The notes below the pieces were generated by a model, which searched no databases, had not been told where the DNA came from, and saw only the letters and a program-made list of their open reading frames with translations. Source: Rhodopseudomonas pseudopalustris (GTDB lineage: Bacteria > Pseudomonadota > Alphaproteobacteria > Rhizobiales > Xanthobacteraceae). From it: DNA of 64,000 nucleotides. Numbering within the stretch: the first letter of the stretch is position 1; each line of letters starts with the position of its first letter. The translations under genes were made by a program, and so were the position numbers. The DNA lies in NCBI RefSeq assembly GCF_900110435.1, contig NZ_FODT01000001.1, positions 620,001-684,000 of the forward strand. The letters run 5' to 3'. Of this stretch, positions 1-10,239 are shown one piece after another.

Positions 1-2200
<2,200 letters not shown>

Positions 2201-2257
2201 TCAGTGTCGTCGCGTCGTTCAAAAGTATGATGACAATCTGAATGGATGATCCAGAAC

Positions 2258-2283
2258 GCCGCGGACGGGGGGGCGTCCGCGGC
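2258..2283. promoter_or_regulatory. Perfect 10-bp GC hairpin in the katG upstream region
   Basis: The arms GCCGCGGACG and CGTCCGCGGC are perfect reverse complements separated by a loop of six identical bases (G on the plus strand, C on the katG strand). It lies about 80-105 bp before the katG start. No T-run follows on either strand, so it is not a canonical terminator. It could be a leader structure for katG mRNA or a site between the two divergent promoters. Confidence 0.5.
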
Positions 2284-2402
2284 ATCTCTTCCTGGGGTGA
2301 TGTTGTTGTGTTGGCCGATATGACCGCGCGACCTGCGGGCCCCGGCGATCGCAGACTGGAACAGTTCTTCGATAAGGTCCAGTCGAATTGATTTTACGCA
2401 TT

Positions 2403-2419
2403 GATCAGTTTATCTGATC
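2403..2419. promoter_or_regulatory. Candidate OxyR operator (LysR-type dyad)
   Basis: GATCAG and CTGATC form a perfect inverted repeat around a 5-bp centre. The core fits the T-N11-A dyad recognised by LysR-type regulators. It ends five bases before the oxyR start codon, over the position where the ribosome site would be, and about 225 bp from katG. Autorepression of oxyR with activation of katG is the inferred role. No binding data can be read from the sequence. Confidence 0.45.
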
Positions 2420-2423
2420 GGCG

Positions 2424-3362
2424 ATGGTGACCCTCCGACAGCTCCGCTACCTTTCCGCCCTCGCCCGCCACGGCCATTTCGGCCGCGCCGCCGAATCCTG
2501 CGCGGTGACCCAGCCGGCGCTGTCGATGCAGATCGCCGAATTGGAGCGGACGCTGGGGGTGAAAGTGGTCGAACGCCGCCCCGGCGAGGTGTTTTTGACC
2601 GAAATCGGCCGGGAAATCGCCCGCCGCGGCGACGATCTGCTGACCGCGTCGCGCGATCTGGTCGATTTCGCCCGCCACCGCGCCCAGCCGCTGACCGGCC
2701 GACTGACGCTCGGCGTGATCCCGTCGCTGGCGCCCTATCTGCTGCCGAAGGTGCTGCCGCTGCTGCAGCGGCGTTTTCCCGAGCTGCGACTGGAGCTGCG
2801 CGAGAGCCAGACGCGGCAACTGGTCACGGATATCGGCAGCGGCGCGCTCGACGCCGCGCTGCTGGCGCTGCCGGCCGGCAACCGCGACCTCGACGCGATC
2901 GCGCTGTTCGACGACGTCTTCCTGCTGGCGGTGCCGGCCGACGATCCGCGGCCGGAGAGCGCGACGGTGACGGTCGACGAGATCGACCAGTCGCGGCTGA
3001 TCCTGCTCGAGGACGGCCATTGCCTGCGCGACCAGGCGCTGGCGTTCTGCGCCACCGGGCGCAATCGCGCGATCAATCTGGGCGGCGCCGGCACCGCGAC
3101 GTTCGGCGCCTCGAGTCTCACCACGGTGATCCAGATGGTCGCCGCCGGCTACGGCGTGACGTTGATCCCGCAGATCGCCGCCGAGATCGAACGACGCGAT
3201 GCGAGAGTGAAGTTCCTGCAACTGCGACGGCCGCAACCCGGCCGCAGCATCGGTCTGGCGTTCCGCAAGACCTCGCCACGCCGCCAGGATTTCGAGGCGC
3301 TCGGCGACGTCGTGACGGAAGGAGTGAGCGGCAAGGCGGCCAGGGAGGAAGCGCCGGCGTGA
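2424..3362 (+). CDS. oxyR: Hydrogen-peroxide-sensing LysR regulator OxyR
   Basis: This 312-residue LysR-family transcription factor has an N-terminal winged helix-turn-helix (about residues 3-62, beginning TLRQLRYLSALARHGHFGRAA) and a periplasmic-binding-protein-like sensor domain. The OxyR signature GHCLRDQALAFC is present with its two cysteines nine residues apart, exactly as Cys199/Cys208 of E. coli OxyR, so it should sense peroxide by disulfide formation. It is divergent from katG, its expected target. There is no strong Shine-Dalgarno before the ATG, and the candidate operator occupies that position, so weak or repressible translation is possible. Confidence 0.95.
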   Translation: MVTLRQLRYLSALARHGHFGRAAESCAVTQPALSMQIAELERTLGVKVVERRPGEVFLTEIGREIARRGDDLLTASRDLVDFARHRAQPLTGRLTLGVIPSLAPYLLPKVLPLLQRRFPELRLELRESQTRQLVTDIGSGALDAALLALPAGNRDLDAIALFDDVFLLAVPADDPRPESATVTVDEIDQSRLILLEDGHCLRDQALAFCATGRNRAINLGGAGTATFGASSLTTVIQMVAAGYGVTLIPQIAAEIERRDARVKFLQLRRPQPGRSIGLAFRKTSPRRQDFEALGDVVTEGVSGKAAREEAPA

Positions 3363-3453
3363 GCGCAGTGCTGGAGCAGGCTCGACGCTGTTTCCACACG
3401 CGAAGCCGGTGTGTACCCGCGAGCCGCTCTCCACTTCGCGCGACAGCGCCCGG

Positions 3454-5139
3454 TCAGGAGGCCGCGATCGCCGCGGCCTCGGTGGCGGCGCGCTGCATCC
3501 CCGACGACATCTCGCCGGTCACCGTGCTCTGCTCCTCGACCGCCGCGGCCGTCGAGGTGACGTATTCGCTGACGTTCTGAATCGCCGCCTTGATCTTGCC
3601 CAGCGCGCCGACCACGTCGCCGGAAATGCCGTTGAGGTTCTCGATCTCCGCGCCGATCCGGTCGGTCGCCTGCTTGGCCTGATTGGCGAGATTCTTCACT
3701 TCGCCGGCGACCACCGCGAAGCCGCGGCCGGCTTCTCCGGCGCGGGCCGATTCGATGGTGGCGTTGAGCGCCAGCAGATTGATCTGCCCGGTGATGTTGC
3801 TGATCAGTTCGACGATCCCGCTCATCGCCTGGGCGGCTTCATTCAGCCGGTGGGCCTGACCGTCGGCGGCATCGACCTCGCTGACGGCGGTCAGCGCCGT
3901 CTCCCGCGACTTCGTCATCGCCTCGGAAATTTCCCGCACCGACGCATTCAATTCCTCGGCGCCGGCTGCGACCGATTCCATCATCGCGCGGACTCGTTCG
4001 TTGCCGATCCGCACCAGCACCTGACGCGTGGTGTCGGTGGCGTATTTCACCACCTTGAATGGCTTGCCGTTGAGATCCAGGATCGGGTTGTAGGAGGCCT
4101 GGATCCAGACTTCCCGGCCGCCCTTGCCGATCCGCTTGTACTCCGCGGCCTGATACTTGCCGGCCGCAAGCTCTGCCCAGAACGTGCTATAGGCCGCGGC
4201 GTCGCGCTCGGCGGGCTCGACGAACATGCTGTGATGTTTGCCCTTGATGTCGGCGAGGTTGTAACCCAGCACTTTCAGGAAATTGGCGTTGGCGTCCAGA
4301 ATGGTGCCGTCGATCCCGAACTCGATCACCGCCTGAGACTTGCCGATCGCGTCGATCTGGCCGGCGAGGTCCGCGGTCTTGAGCTTCTGCCCGGTGACGT
4401 CGGTGGCGAATTTGACGACCTTGAACGGCTTGCCCTTGTCGTCGAGGATCGGGTTGTAGGAGGCGAGAATCCAGATTTCGCGTCCGCCTTTCCCGATCCG
4501 CTTGTATTCGGCCGCGAGGTAGTCACCGCGATTGAGGCTCGCCCAGAATTCGCGATAGGCGGGACTGTCGCAGAAGGCCGACTCGACGAACATGCTGTGA
4601 TGCTTGCCCGTGATCTCGTCGAGCTCGTAGCCGAGCGCCTGCAGGAAGTTTTTGTTCGCCGTCAGGATCGTGCCGTCCATCGCGAATTCGATCACCGCCT
4701 GGGAACGGCCGATCGCCTGCATCTTGCCGAAATCCTCCATGCTGCGGCGCTTCGCTGCGGTGATGTCGGTGGCATACTTCACCACGCAGAGGGGCTTTCC
4801 GTCGTTACCGAGCACCGGATTATACGATGCCTGAATCCAGATCTCGCGGGCGCCTTTGGCAATCCGCTTGAACTCTCCAGCCTGATACGTCCCGGCCTGG
4901 AGATCGGCCCAAAACCGGCGATAGGCATCGGTCCGGGTCTCTTCCGGATCGACGAACATGCGGTGATGCTTGCCCTTGATCTCGGCGAGGGAGTAGCCCA
5001 GCGCTTCGAGAAACTTCTCGTTCGCGCCCAGCACCGTGCCGTCGAGATTGAATTCGATCATCGCCTGCGAGCGGTTCATCGCCTCCATGATCGCCGTGGA
5101 AGAAGGAGAACTGCCGGCGCGCCTGAAGAACGAAAACAT
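3454..5139 (-). CDS. Soluble methyl-accepting chemotaxis protein with three tandem PAS domains
   Basis: The protein has about 561 residues from the ATG at 5139, and no transmembrane segment or signal peptide, so it is a cytoplasmic transducer. Three consecutive PAS units of about 120 residues share near-identical phrases: SQAVIEF.DGTIL.AN.NFL..LGY, GKHHSMFV and KGGREIWI.ASYNPIL. They are followed by a short MCP signalling hairpin with the tip motif NITGQINLLALNATIESAR, which should couple to CheA/CheW. The PAS units suggest redox, oxygen or small-ligand sensing, possibly with haem or flavin, but the sequence does not say which. No che genes lie nearby. The frame extends upstream to 5199 with an alternative start. 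I chose MFSFFRRAG because the upstream residues look non-conserved. Confidence 0.9.
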   Translation of the reverse strand: MFSFFRRAGSSPSSTAIMEAMNRSQAMIEFNLDGTVLGANEKFLEALGYSLAEIKGKHHRMFVDPEETRTDAYRRFWADLQAGTYQAGEFKRIAKGAREIWIQASYNPVLGNDGKPLCVVKYATDITAAKRRSMEDFGKMQAIGRSQAVIEFAMDGTILTANKNFLQALGYELDEITGKHHSMFVESAFCDSPAYREFWASLNRGDYLAAEYKRIGKGGREIWILASYNPILDDKGKPFKVVKFATDVTGQKLKTADLAGQIDAIGKSQAVIEFGIDGTILDANANFLKVLGYNLADIKGKHHSMFVEPAERDAAAYSTFWAELAAGKYQAAEYKRIGKGGREVWIQASYNPILDLNGKPFKVVKYATDTTRQVLVRIGNERVRAMMESVAAGAEELNASVREISEAMTKSRETALTAVSEVDAADGQAHRLNEAAQAMSGIVELISNITGQINLLALNATIESARAGEAGRGFAVVAGEVKNLANQAKQATDRIGAEIENLNGISGDVVGALGKIKAAIQNVSEYVTSTAAAVEEQSTVTGEMSSGMQRAATEAAAIAAS

Positions 5140-5690
5140 CGAAGAAAAAACCCTTGTTGAGGACGACGGCCAGGCGGCGAGCGCACCGGCTGCAGCCAAT
5201 GGTGATATCGAACTGCGATGTTCACCGTGGCAATCAAGCGTTAATGTTCGACTAGCTCCGCACAGTCAGACAACGATCAATTCTCGCAAGCGCATCTCGA
5301 CGATAGATGTCATCGCTTGTGGCCGGATGATCGACGCAATCGACAACTCAACTCATGGATGCAGCCTGACCGACAAGTCGCTGCGATGACGCAGGATCGA
5401 ATCAGCAAGCTGGATCCAATGGATCAATCGCCGATCCCGCGACGACTGCGAGTAGTATGTTGTACTTTCGCCAGCCGCGTTAATTCGAAAGCAAACTCCG
5501 CACTCGTTTTACGAGCGTCGGCGCCGACGCGCGGCCGACGGGACTCCATCCGACTGGTGCGGGAAAGTGACGCACCCGAAAAGCAAATGTGAAGACTCGG
5601 GCCGCTCGGCTCCGATCTCGCTGAACGGTTCGGCGCGGAGATCTTCCGAGCGAGCGCGATCCATTCGAACTGCTGCGGCGGCGAGTTGCA
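5140..5690. other. Intergenic region without recognisable gene
   Basis: About 550 bp lie between the leftward MCP gene and the end of pnp. It is less GC-rich than the flanking genes. Short open frames here lack ribosome sites and recognisable motifs. It must hold the MCP promoter, but I could not pick a convincing one. Confidence 0.5.
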
Positions 5691-5721
5691 AAGAAAAGGG
5701 GCGACCTTTCGGCCGCCCCCT
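5691..5721 (-). terminator. Rho-independent terminator of pnp
   Basis: On the minus strand GGGGGCGGCC, a GAAA loop and GGTCGCCCC form a strong stem followed directly by TTTTCTTT. It lies about 50 bp after the pnp stop codon and should end the rimP-to-pnp transcription unit. Confidence 0.8.
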
Positions 5722-5767
5722 CCAACACATATCAGCGACAGGGCCCGTTCGGGCCGCAGCCGTCGAA

Positions 5768-7936
5768 CTACTCGCCGGCGGCCTGCGCCGGGGCTTCGTC
5801 TTCGGCCTTCGCTTCGGCCTTCTGCTTGGCCTCGAGGTCTTCGCCGGTGTCCTGATCGACGACCTTCATCGACAGCCGGGTCTTGCCGCGATCGTCGAAG
5901 CCGAGCAGCTTGACCTTGACCTTGTCGCCTTCCTTGACGACGTCGGAGGTCTTCTGCACGCGGCCGGCGGCGAGCTGGCTGATGTGCACGAGGCCGTCCT
6001 TGGCGCCGAAGAAGTTCACGAAGGCGCCGAACTCCATCACCTTGACGACGGTGCCTTCGTAGATCTCGCCGACTTCCGGATCGGAAGCGATCGACTTGAT
6101 CCACTTGATCGCGGCCTTGATCGACTCGCCGTCCGACGAGGCGACCTTGACGGTGCCGTCGTCCTCGATGTTGACCTTGGCGCCGGTCTTCTCGACGATC
6201 TCGCGGATCACCTTGCCGCCGGTGCCGATCACTTCACGGATCTTGTCGGTCGGGATCTTGAAGGTCTCGATCCGCGGCGCGTGTTCGCCGAGCTCGGCGC
6301 GGGCGCGGTCGAGCGCCTTGGACATCTCACCCAGGATGTGGATGCGGCCGTCCTTGGCCTGGCCGAGCGCCACCTTCATGATCTCTTCGGTGATGCCGGC
6401 GATCTTGATGTCCATCTGCAGCGAGGTGACGCCCTGCTCGGTGCCGGCCACCTTGAAGTCCATGTCGCCGAGATGATCCTCGTCGCCGAGGATGTCGGAC
6501 AGCACCGCGAAGCGCTCACCCTCGAGAATCAGGCCCATCGCGATGCCCGCGGTCGGCCGCTTCAGCGGCACGCCGGCATCCATCAGCGCCAGCGAGGCGC
6601 CGCACACCGACGCCATCGAGGACGAACCGTTCGACTCGGTGATCTCGGAGACGACGCGGATGGTGTAGGGGAACTCGTGATGCGGCGGCAGCACCGGACG
6701 GATCGCACGCCACGCCAGCTTGCCGTGGCCGATCTCGCGGCGCTTGGTACCACCGAGGCGGCCGGTCTCGCCGACCGAGTAAGGAGGGAAGTTGTAATGC
6801 AGCAGGAACGTCTCTTTGTACGTTCCGGCCAGCGAGTCGACATACTGCTCGTCCTCGCCGGTGCCGAGCGTGGTGACCACCAGCGCCTGGGTCTCACCGC
6901 GGGTGAACAGCGCCGAACCGTGGGCGCGCGGCAGCACGCCGGCTTCGGCGATGATGCTGCGGACCGTCTTGGAATCGCGGCCGTCGATGCGCTTGCCGGT
7001 GTCGAGGATGTTCCAGCGAACGATCTTGGCCTCGAGCTCCTTGAACACGCCGGCGATGCGGAGCTTGTCGTATTTCGGCTCCTGGCCTTCCGGGAAGAAG
7101 TGCGCGATCGCCTTCTCCTTGACCTTGCCGACCGCAGCGTAGCGCTCCTGCTTGACCGCAATCGCGTAGGCGGCGCGCAGCTCCTGCTCGACCAGGCCGA
7201 GCATTTCCTTCTCGATCGCCGAATCATCGACGACGTTGAGTTCGCGCGGCTCCTTGGCGGCCTTCTCGGCGAGCGCGATGATCGCGTCGATCACCGGCTG
7301 GAAGTGACGGTGACCGAACATCACCGCACCGAGCATGATCTCTTCCGACAGCTCCTTGGCTTCGGATTCGACCATCAACACCGCGTCCGACGTGCCGGCG
7401 ACGACCAGATCGAGCTGGGTCTCGGGCATCTCGTCGAGCACCGGGTTGAGCACATATTCATCATTGATGAAGCCGACGCGGGCGGCGCCGATCGGGCCCT
7501 TGAACGGCGCGCCGGACAGCGTCAGCGCGGCCGAGGAGGCGACCAGCGCCAGAATGTCCGGATCGTTCTCCATGTCGTGGGACAGGACGGTGACGATCAC
7601 CTGGGTCTCGTTGCGCCAGCCATCGGCGAACAACGGACGGATCGGACGGTCGATCAGGCGGGAGACCAGCGTCTCCTTCTCGGTCGGGCGCCCCTCGCGC
7701 TTGAAGTAACCGCCGGGGATGCGGCCGGCCGCGTAGGTCTTTTCCTGATAGTCGACGGTCAGTGGCAGGAAGTCGACGCCTTCGCGCGGCGTCTTGGCGG
7801 CGACCACGGTGGCGAGCACGACGGTCTCGCCATAGGTGGCGACGACGGCGCCGTCAGCCTGGCGGGCGACCTTGCCGGTCTCGAGCTTGAGCGGACGCCC
7901 ACCCCAATCGATTTCGACGGAATGCTTATTGAACAT
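5768..7936 (-). CDS. pnp: Polyribonucleotide nucleotidyltransferase (PNPase)
   Basis: This 722-residue phosphorolytic 3'-5' exoribonuclease of the RNA degradosome is also able to add nucleotides to RNA 3' ends. The order is as in the family: two RNase PH-like domains (about 10-215 and 310-545) separated by an all-alpha linker, then a KH domain near 555-615 ([15 protein letters not shown]) and an S1 domain near 625-690 ([20 protein letters not shown]), ending in an acidic Ala-rich tail. It follows rpsO in the same direction with a 343-bp gap containing two hairpins, which resembles the enteric rpsO-pnp layout where RNase III and PNPase autoregulate pnp. A terminator follows. Confidence 0.98.
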   Translation of the reverse strand: MFNKHSVEIDWGGRPLKLETGKVARQADGAVVATYGETVVLATVVAAKTPREGVDFLPLTVDYQEKTYAAGRIPGGYFKREGRPTEKETLVSRLIDRPIRPLFADGWRNETQVIVTVLSHDMENDPDILALVASSAALTLSGAPFKGPIGAARVGFINDEYVLNPVLDEMPETQLDLVVAGTSDAVLMVESEAKELSEEIMLGAVMFGHRHFQPVIDAIIALAEKAAKEPRELNVVDDSAIEKEMLGLVEQELRAAYAIAVKQERYAAVGKVKEKAIAHFFPEGQEPKYDKLRIAGVFKELEAKIVRWNILDTGKRIDGRDSKTVRSIIAEAGVLPRAHGSALFTRGETQALVVTTLGTGEDEQYVDSLAGTYKETFLLHYNFPPYSVGETGRLGGTKRREIGHGKLAWRAIRPVLPPHHEFPYTIRVVSEITESNGSSSMASVCGASLALMDAGVPLKRPTAGIAMGLILEGERFAVLSDILGDEDHLGDMDFKVAGTEQGVTSLQMDIKIAGITEEIMKVALGQAKDGRIHILGEMSKALDRARAELGEHAPRIETFKIPTDKIREVIGTGGKVIREIVEKTGAKVNIEDDGTVKVASSDGESIKAAIKWIKSIASDPEVGEIYEGTVVKVMEFGAFVNFFGAKDGLVHISQLAAGRVQKTSDVVKEGDKVKVKLLGFDDRGKTRLSMKVVDQDTGEDLEAKQKAEAKAEDEAPAQAAGE

Positions 7937-8092
7937 CGGGTGTTTCTTTCATCGGTTTCCGAGAAGACCGGACGCCAAATACCAAAAGACCATGCGCAAG
8001 ATTGCGGGACGCTGGCGACCAAACGGTGCGAGCAGCGTCCTGCGATCCTGCCATGGTCTTGTGGTGGAGAATGGCGCTCGGTCCTCCCGGGT

Positions 8093-8124
8093 GCGGGATC
8101 GAGACCTCTTGGTCTCCGACCCGC
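8093..8124 (-). promoter_or_regulatory. Long hairpin in pnp leader, candidate RNase III processing site
   Basis: GCGGG pairs with CCCGC, and after a 3x3 internal loop GAGACC pairs with GGTCTC around a TCTT loop. The structure lies about 155-190 nt upstream of the pnp start within the rpsO-pnp spacer. In E. coli a leader hairpin in this place is cut by RNase III to start pnp autoregulation, so the same role is inferred from position and shape only. Confidence 0.5.
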
Positions 8125-8177
8125 GGGCGGGCCACACGGCCCGTTTACGGCCCAGCCGCCGGATGCGGCTGAGCAAA

Positions 8178-8206
8178 CACACAGGCGAACTCACTGCGCC
8201 TGTGTG
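8178..8206 (-). terminator. Hairpin after rpsO, possible partial terminator
   Basis: Perfect 10-bp arms CACACAGGCG and CGCCTGTGTG with a 9-nt loop lie about 75 bp past the rpsO stop. On the minus strand the stem ends in TGTGTTTGC, so the T-run is weak. It may attenuate read-through into pnp or protect the rpsO 3' end. Confidence 0.55.
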
Positions 8207-8279
8207 GACGGTTCGGCCGGACGCGTCGGTTGGAAGCGGCGATCCGCTCCCCGACCGCGCCGGCGGGACGCGACTGCGA

Positions 8280-8549
8280 TCAGCGACGGATGTTGTGCTT
8301 CTCGAGCAGCGCCTTGTAACGCGCCTCGTCCTTCTTCTTGACGTAGTCAAGCAGCGAACGGCGCGTCGACACCAGCTTCAACAGCCCGCGACGCGAGTGG
8401 TTGTCCTTGGTGTGGGTTTTGAAATGCGCGGTGAGGTTGACGATGCGTTCCGACAGGATCGCGACCTGAACCTCGGGCGAGCCGGTATCGCCGGCCTTGT
8501 TGGCATTACCTTGGATGACTTCCGCTTTGCGTTCTGCGGTAATCGACAT
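8280..8549 (-). CDS. rpsO: 30S ribosomal protein S15
   Basis: The protein has 89 residues, the usual S15 length. It binds the central domain of 16S rRNA early in 30S assembly and forms the B4 bridge to 23S rRNA. The highly conserved [19 protein letters not shown] and RRSLLDYVK segments are intact. It starts two bases after the truB stop codon, so the two genes are co-transcribed and probably translationally coupled. pnp follows after a structured spacer. Confidence 0.98.
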   Translation of the reverse strand: MSITAERKAEVIQGNANKAGDTGSPEVQVAILSERIVNLTAHFKTHTKDNHSRRGLLKLVSTRRSLLDYVKKKDEARYKALLEKHNIRR

Positions 8550-8551
8550 CG

Positions 8552-9658
8552 TCAGAGACTTTCCTTGCGAGCCGAACTGGCTGTCAGTCCGGAGAGGTTG
8601 AACACACGCTTGGGGATGAGTTCGCCATTGCCGAGCTCGGCGAGGGCCAGAAGCCGGCCTGCCACCGTGACATAGACAGTGCCGCTAGAAATGGGCGCAT
8701 CCCGTCCGCGCAACAAAACGGCCTGGCCCCGATGGAGCCTTGCCGCATCAGCCCGTGTGACGGCCAGTGCCGGGATGTCGTCCAGCGCGGTCTCAACGGG
8801 CAAAAGCGCGTCGGCGAGGCTACCCTCGCCTGACGCGGCTCTATCGCACAAAGCCTGCAGTTGTTCCAGCGGAATCATGTCCGCCTCGTCGAACGGCCCG
8901 ACCAGGGTCCGGCGCAGCGCGCAGATATGGCCGTAGCAGCCGAGCAACCGGCCCATGTCGCGCGCCAGCGCCCGCACATAGGTTCCCTTGCCGCATTCCG
9001 CCTCGAACACCGACTTGCCGCTATCATCATGTTTGACAAGGCTTAATTCGTGAATCTCGACCGGCCGCGGAACCAGCGGCACAATTTCGCCGTCGCGCGC
9101 CATGTCGTAGGCGCGCTCGCCCGCGATCTTGATTGCGGAATATTGCGGCGGGGTCTGCTCGATCAGGCCGGTGAACTGCGGCAGCAGCGCCCGGATCGCC
9201 TCCGGGGTCGGGCGGAGGTCGCTCGCCTGCGTCACCTTGCCCTCGGTGTCGTCGGTGTCGCGCTCCTCACCCCACGCCACGGTGAAGCGGTAGCGCTTGC
9301 GGCCGTCCATCACGAACGGCACCGTCTTGGTGGCTTCGCCCATCGCGATCGGCAGCCCGCCGGAGGCGAGCGGATCGAGGGTGCCGGCATGGCCGGCGCG
9401 CTTGGCCGAGAACAGCCGCTTCACCACGGCGACCGCATGGGTCGAGGTCATGCCGATCGGCTTGTCGAGCACCACCCAGCCGTGGACGTCGCGCTTGTCG
9501 CGGCGCGGCTGCTTCTTGTTGCCGTCCTTGCCGCGGGCGGTGTTGCGCGGATCGTTGTTGTCACGCGGCTTGCGGAGTTGCGCGGAAGAGGGAGCGTCGT
9601 CGCCGGCGTGCTGCACGTCTTGCGGAGCGAGCGTGTCGGCGGAGGTGGTCATCGTCAT
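8552..9658 (-). CDS. truB: tRNA pseudouridine(55) synthase TruB
   Basis: The enzyme converts U55 of the tRNA T-loop to pseudouridine and acts as a tRNA chaperone. The catalytic Asp lies in [11 protein letters not shown], preceded by the family motif [17 protein letters not shown]. At 368 residues it is longer than E. coli TruB (314). Most of the excess is a charged, low-complexity N-terminal extension of about 58 residues ([20 protein letters not shown] and similar). The ATG at 9658 overlaps the rbfA stop codon (TGATG), so translation is coupled. A longer upstream open frame exists but would overlap rbfA entirely. Confidence 0.96.
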   Translation of the reverse strand: MTMTTSADTLAPQDVQHAGDDAPSSAQLRKPRDNNDPRNTARGKDGNKKQPRRDKRDVHGWVVLDKPIGMTSTHAVAVVKRLFSAKRAGHAGTLDPLASGGLPIAMGEATKTVPFVMDGRKRYRFTVAWGEERDTDDTEGKVTQASDLRPTPEAIRALLPQFTGLIEQTPPQYSAIKIAGERAYDMARDGEIVPLVPRPVEIHELSLVKHDDSGKSVFEAECGKGTYVRALARDMGRLLGCYGHICALRRTLVGPFDEADMIPLEQLQALCDRAASGEGSLADALLPVETALDDIPALAVTRADAARLHRGQAVLLRGRDAPISSGTVYVTVAGRLLALAELGNGELIPKRVFNLSGLTASSARKESL

Positions 9659-10068
9659 CAGTCCTGGTCCGAATCGGGTTCGAGGTCTTTCTGCACCGCA
9701 GGCGTGCGCAGCAGCTTTTCGATCCGCTCGGCCTCGGCGAAACGTTCGTCGATGCGGAAGCGGATCTCGGGGGCGTATTTCAGATTGACGCGCCGCGCGA
9801 CCTCGCCGCGCAGGAAGCGCTTGTGCTGCTCGAGCGCGGCGATCACCAGCTTCTCGTCGCGGCCGCCGAGCGGCATCACATAGACGGTGGCGAGTTTCAG
9901 GTCGGGCGACATCCGCACTTCGGGCACGGTGATCAGATGGGTTTCCAGCACCGGATCGTGCACGCCGCCCTGGGCGAGGATCTCGGCCACCGCGTGACGG
10001 ACCAATTCGCCGACGCGAAGCTTGCGCGGCGACTCGCTCTGGCCGGTGGGTTTCTGATGGCGCGACAT
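9658..10068 (-). CDS. rbfA: 30S ribosome-binding factor RbfA
   Basis: This 136-residue KH-fold protein assists late 16S rRNA maturation and cold adaptation by binding pre-30S particles. The conserved [26 protein letters not shown] and [12 protein letters not shown] segments are present. It lies between infB and truB as in most bacteria, overlapping the truB start codon. The 171-bp spacer upstream toward infB holds a palindromic repeat. Confidence 0.96.
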   Translation of the reverse strand: MSRHQKPTGQSESPRKLRVGELVRHAVAEILAQGGVHDPVLETHLITVPEVRMSPDLKLATVYVMPLGGRDEKLVIAALEQHKRFLRGEVARRVNLKYAPEIRFRIDERFAEAERIEKLLRTPAVQKDLEPDSDQD

Positions 10069-10087
10069 GATCGTCTCTCAAAACTGT

Positions 10088-10198
10088 CGTCATGCCCGCG
10101 CGGGTCGCGGGCATTCACGTCTTTGATACGGAAAAGCAAGGCGTGGATGGCCGGGCAAACGACGCCGTTCTTCAAACGGCGATGCCCGGCCATGACGC
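10088..10198. repeat. Double-palindrome intergenic repeat between infB and rbfA
   Basis: Two nested inverted repeats are seen. CATGCCCGCG pairs with CGCGGGCATT on the left, and GGATGGCCGGGC pairs with GCCCGGCCATGA on the right. The outer CGTCATG and CATGACG also match. This looks like a REP-type element of the kind scattered through Rhodopseudomonas and Bradyrhizobium genomes. It sits inside an operon, so its RNA would fold in the infB-rbfA spacer. Confidence 0.7.
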
Positions 10199-10239
10199 CT
10201 CATTTCTAGAAGCTCAGAGCTCGGCTGTAAGAATTGGAC

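Noticed and set aside
5567-8341. 924-codon plus-strand open frame over pnp
   Set aside because: PNPase on the other strand is complete and recognisable. The long frame results from high GC third-position bias.
8552-10114. 520-codon TruB
   Set aside because: The upstream portion is rbfA read in the wrong frame. The coupled TGATG start at 9658 is correct.
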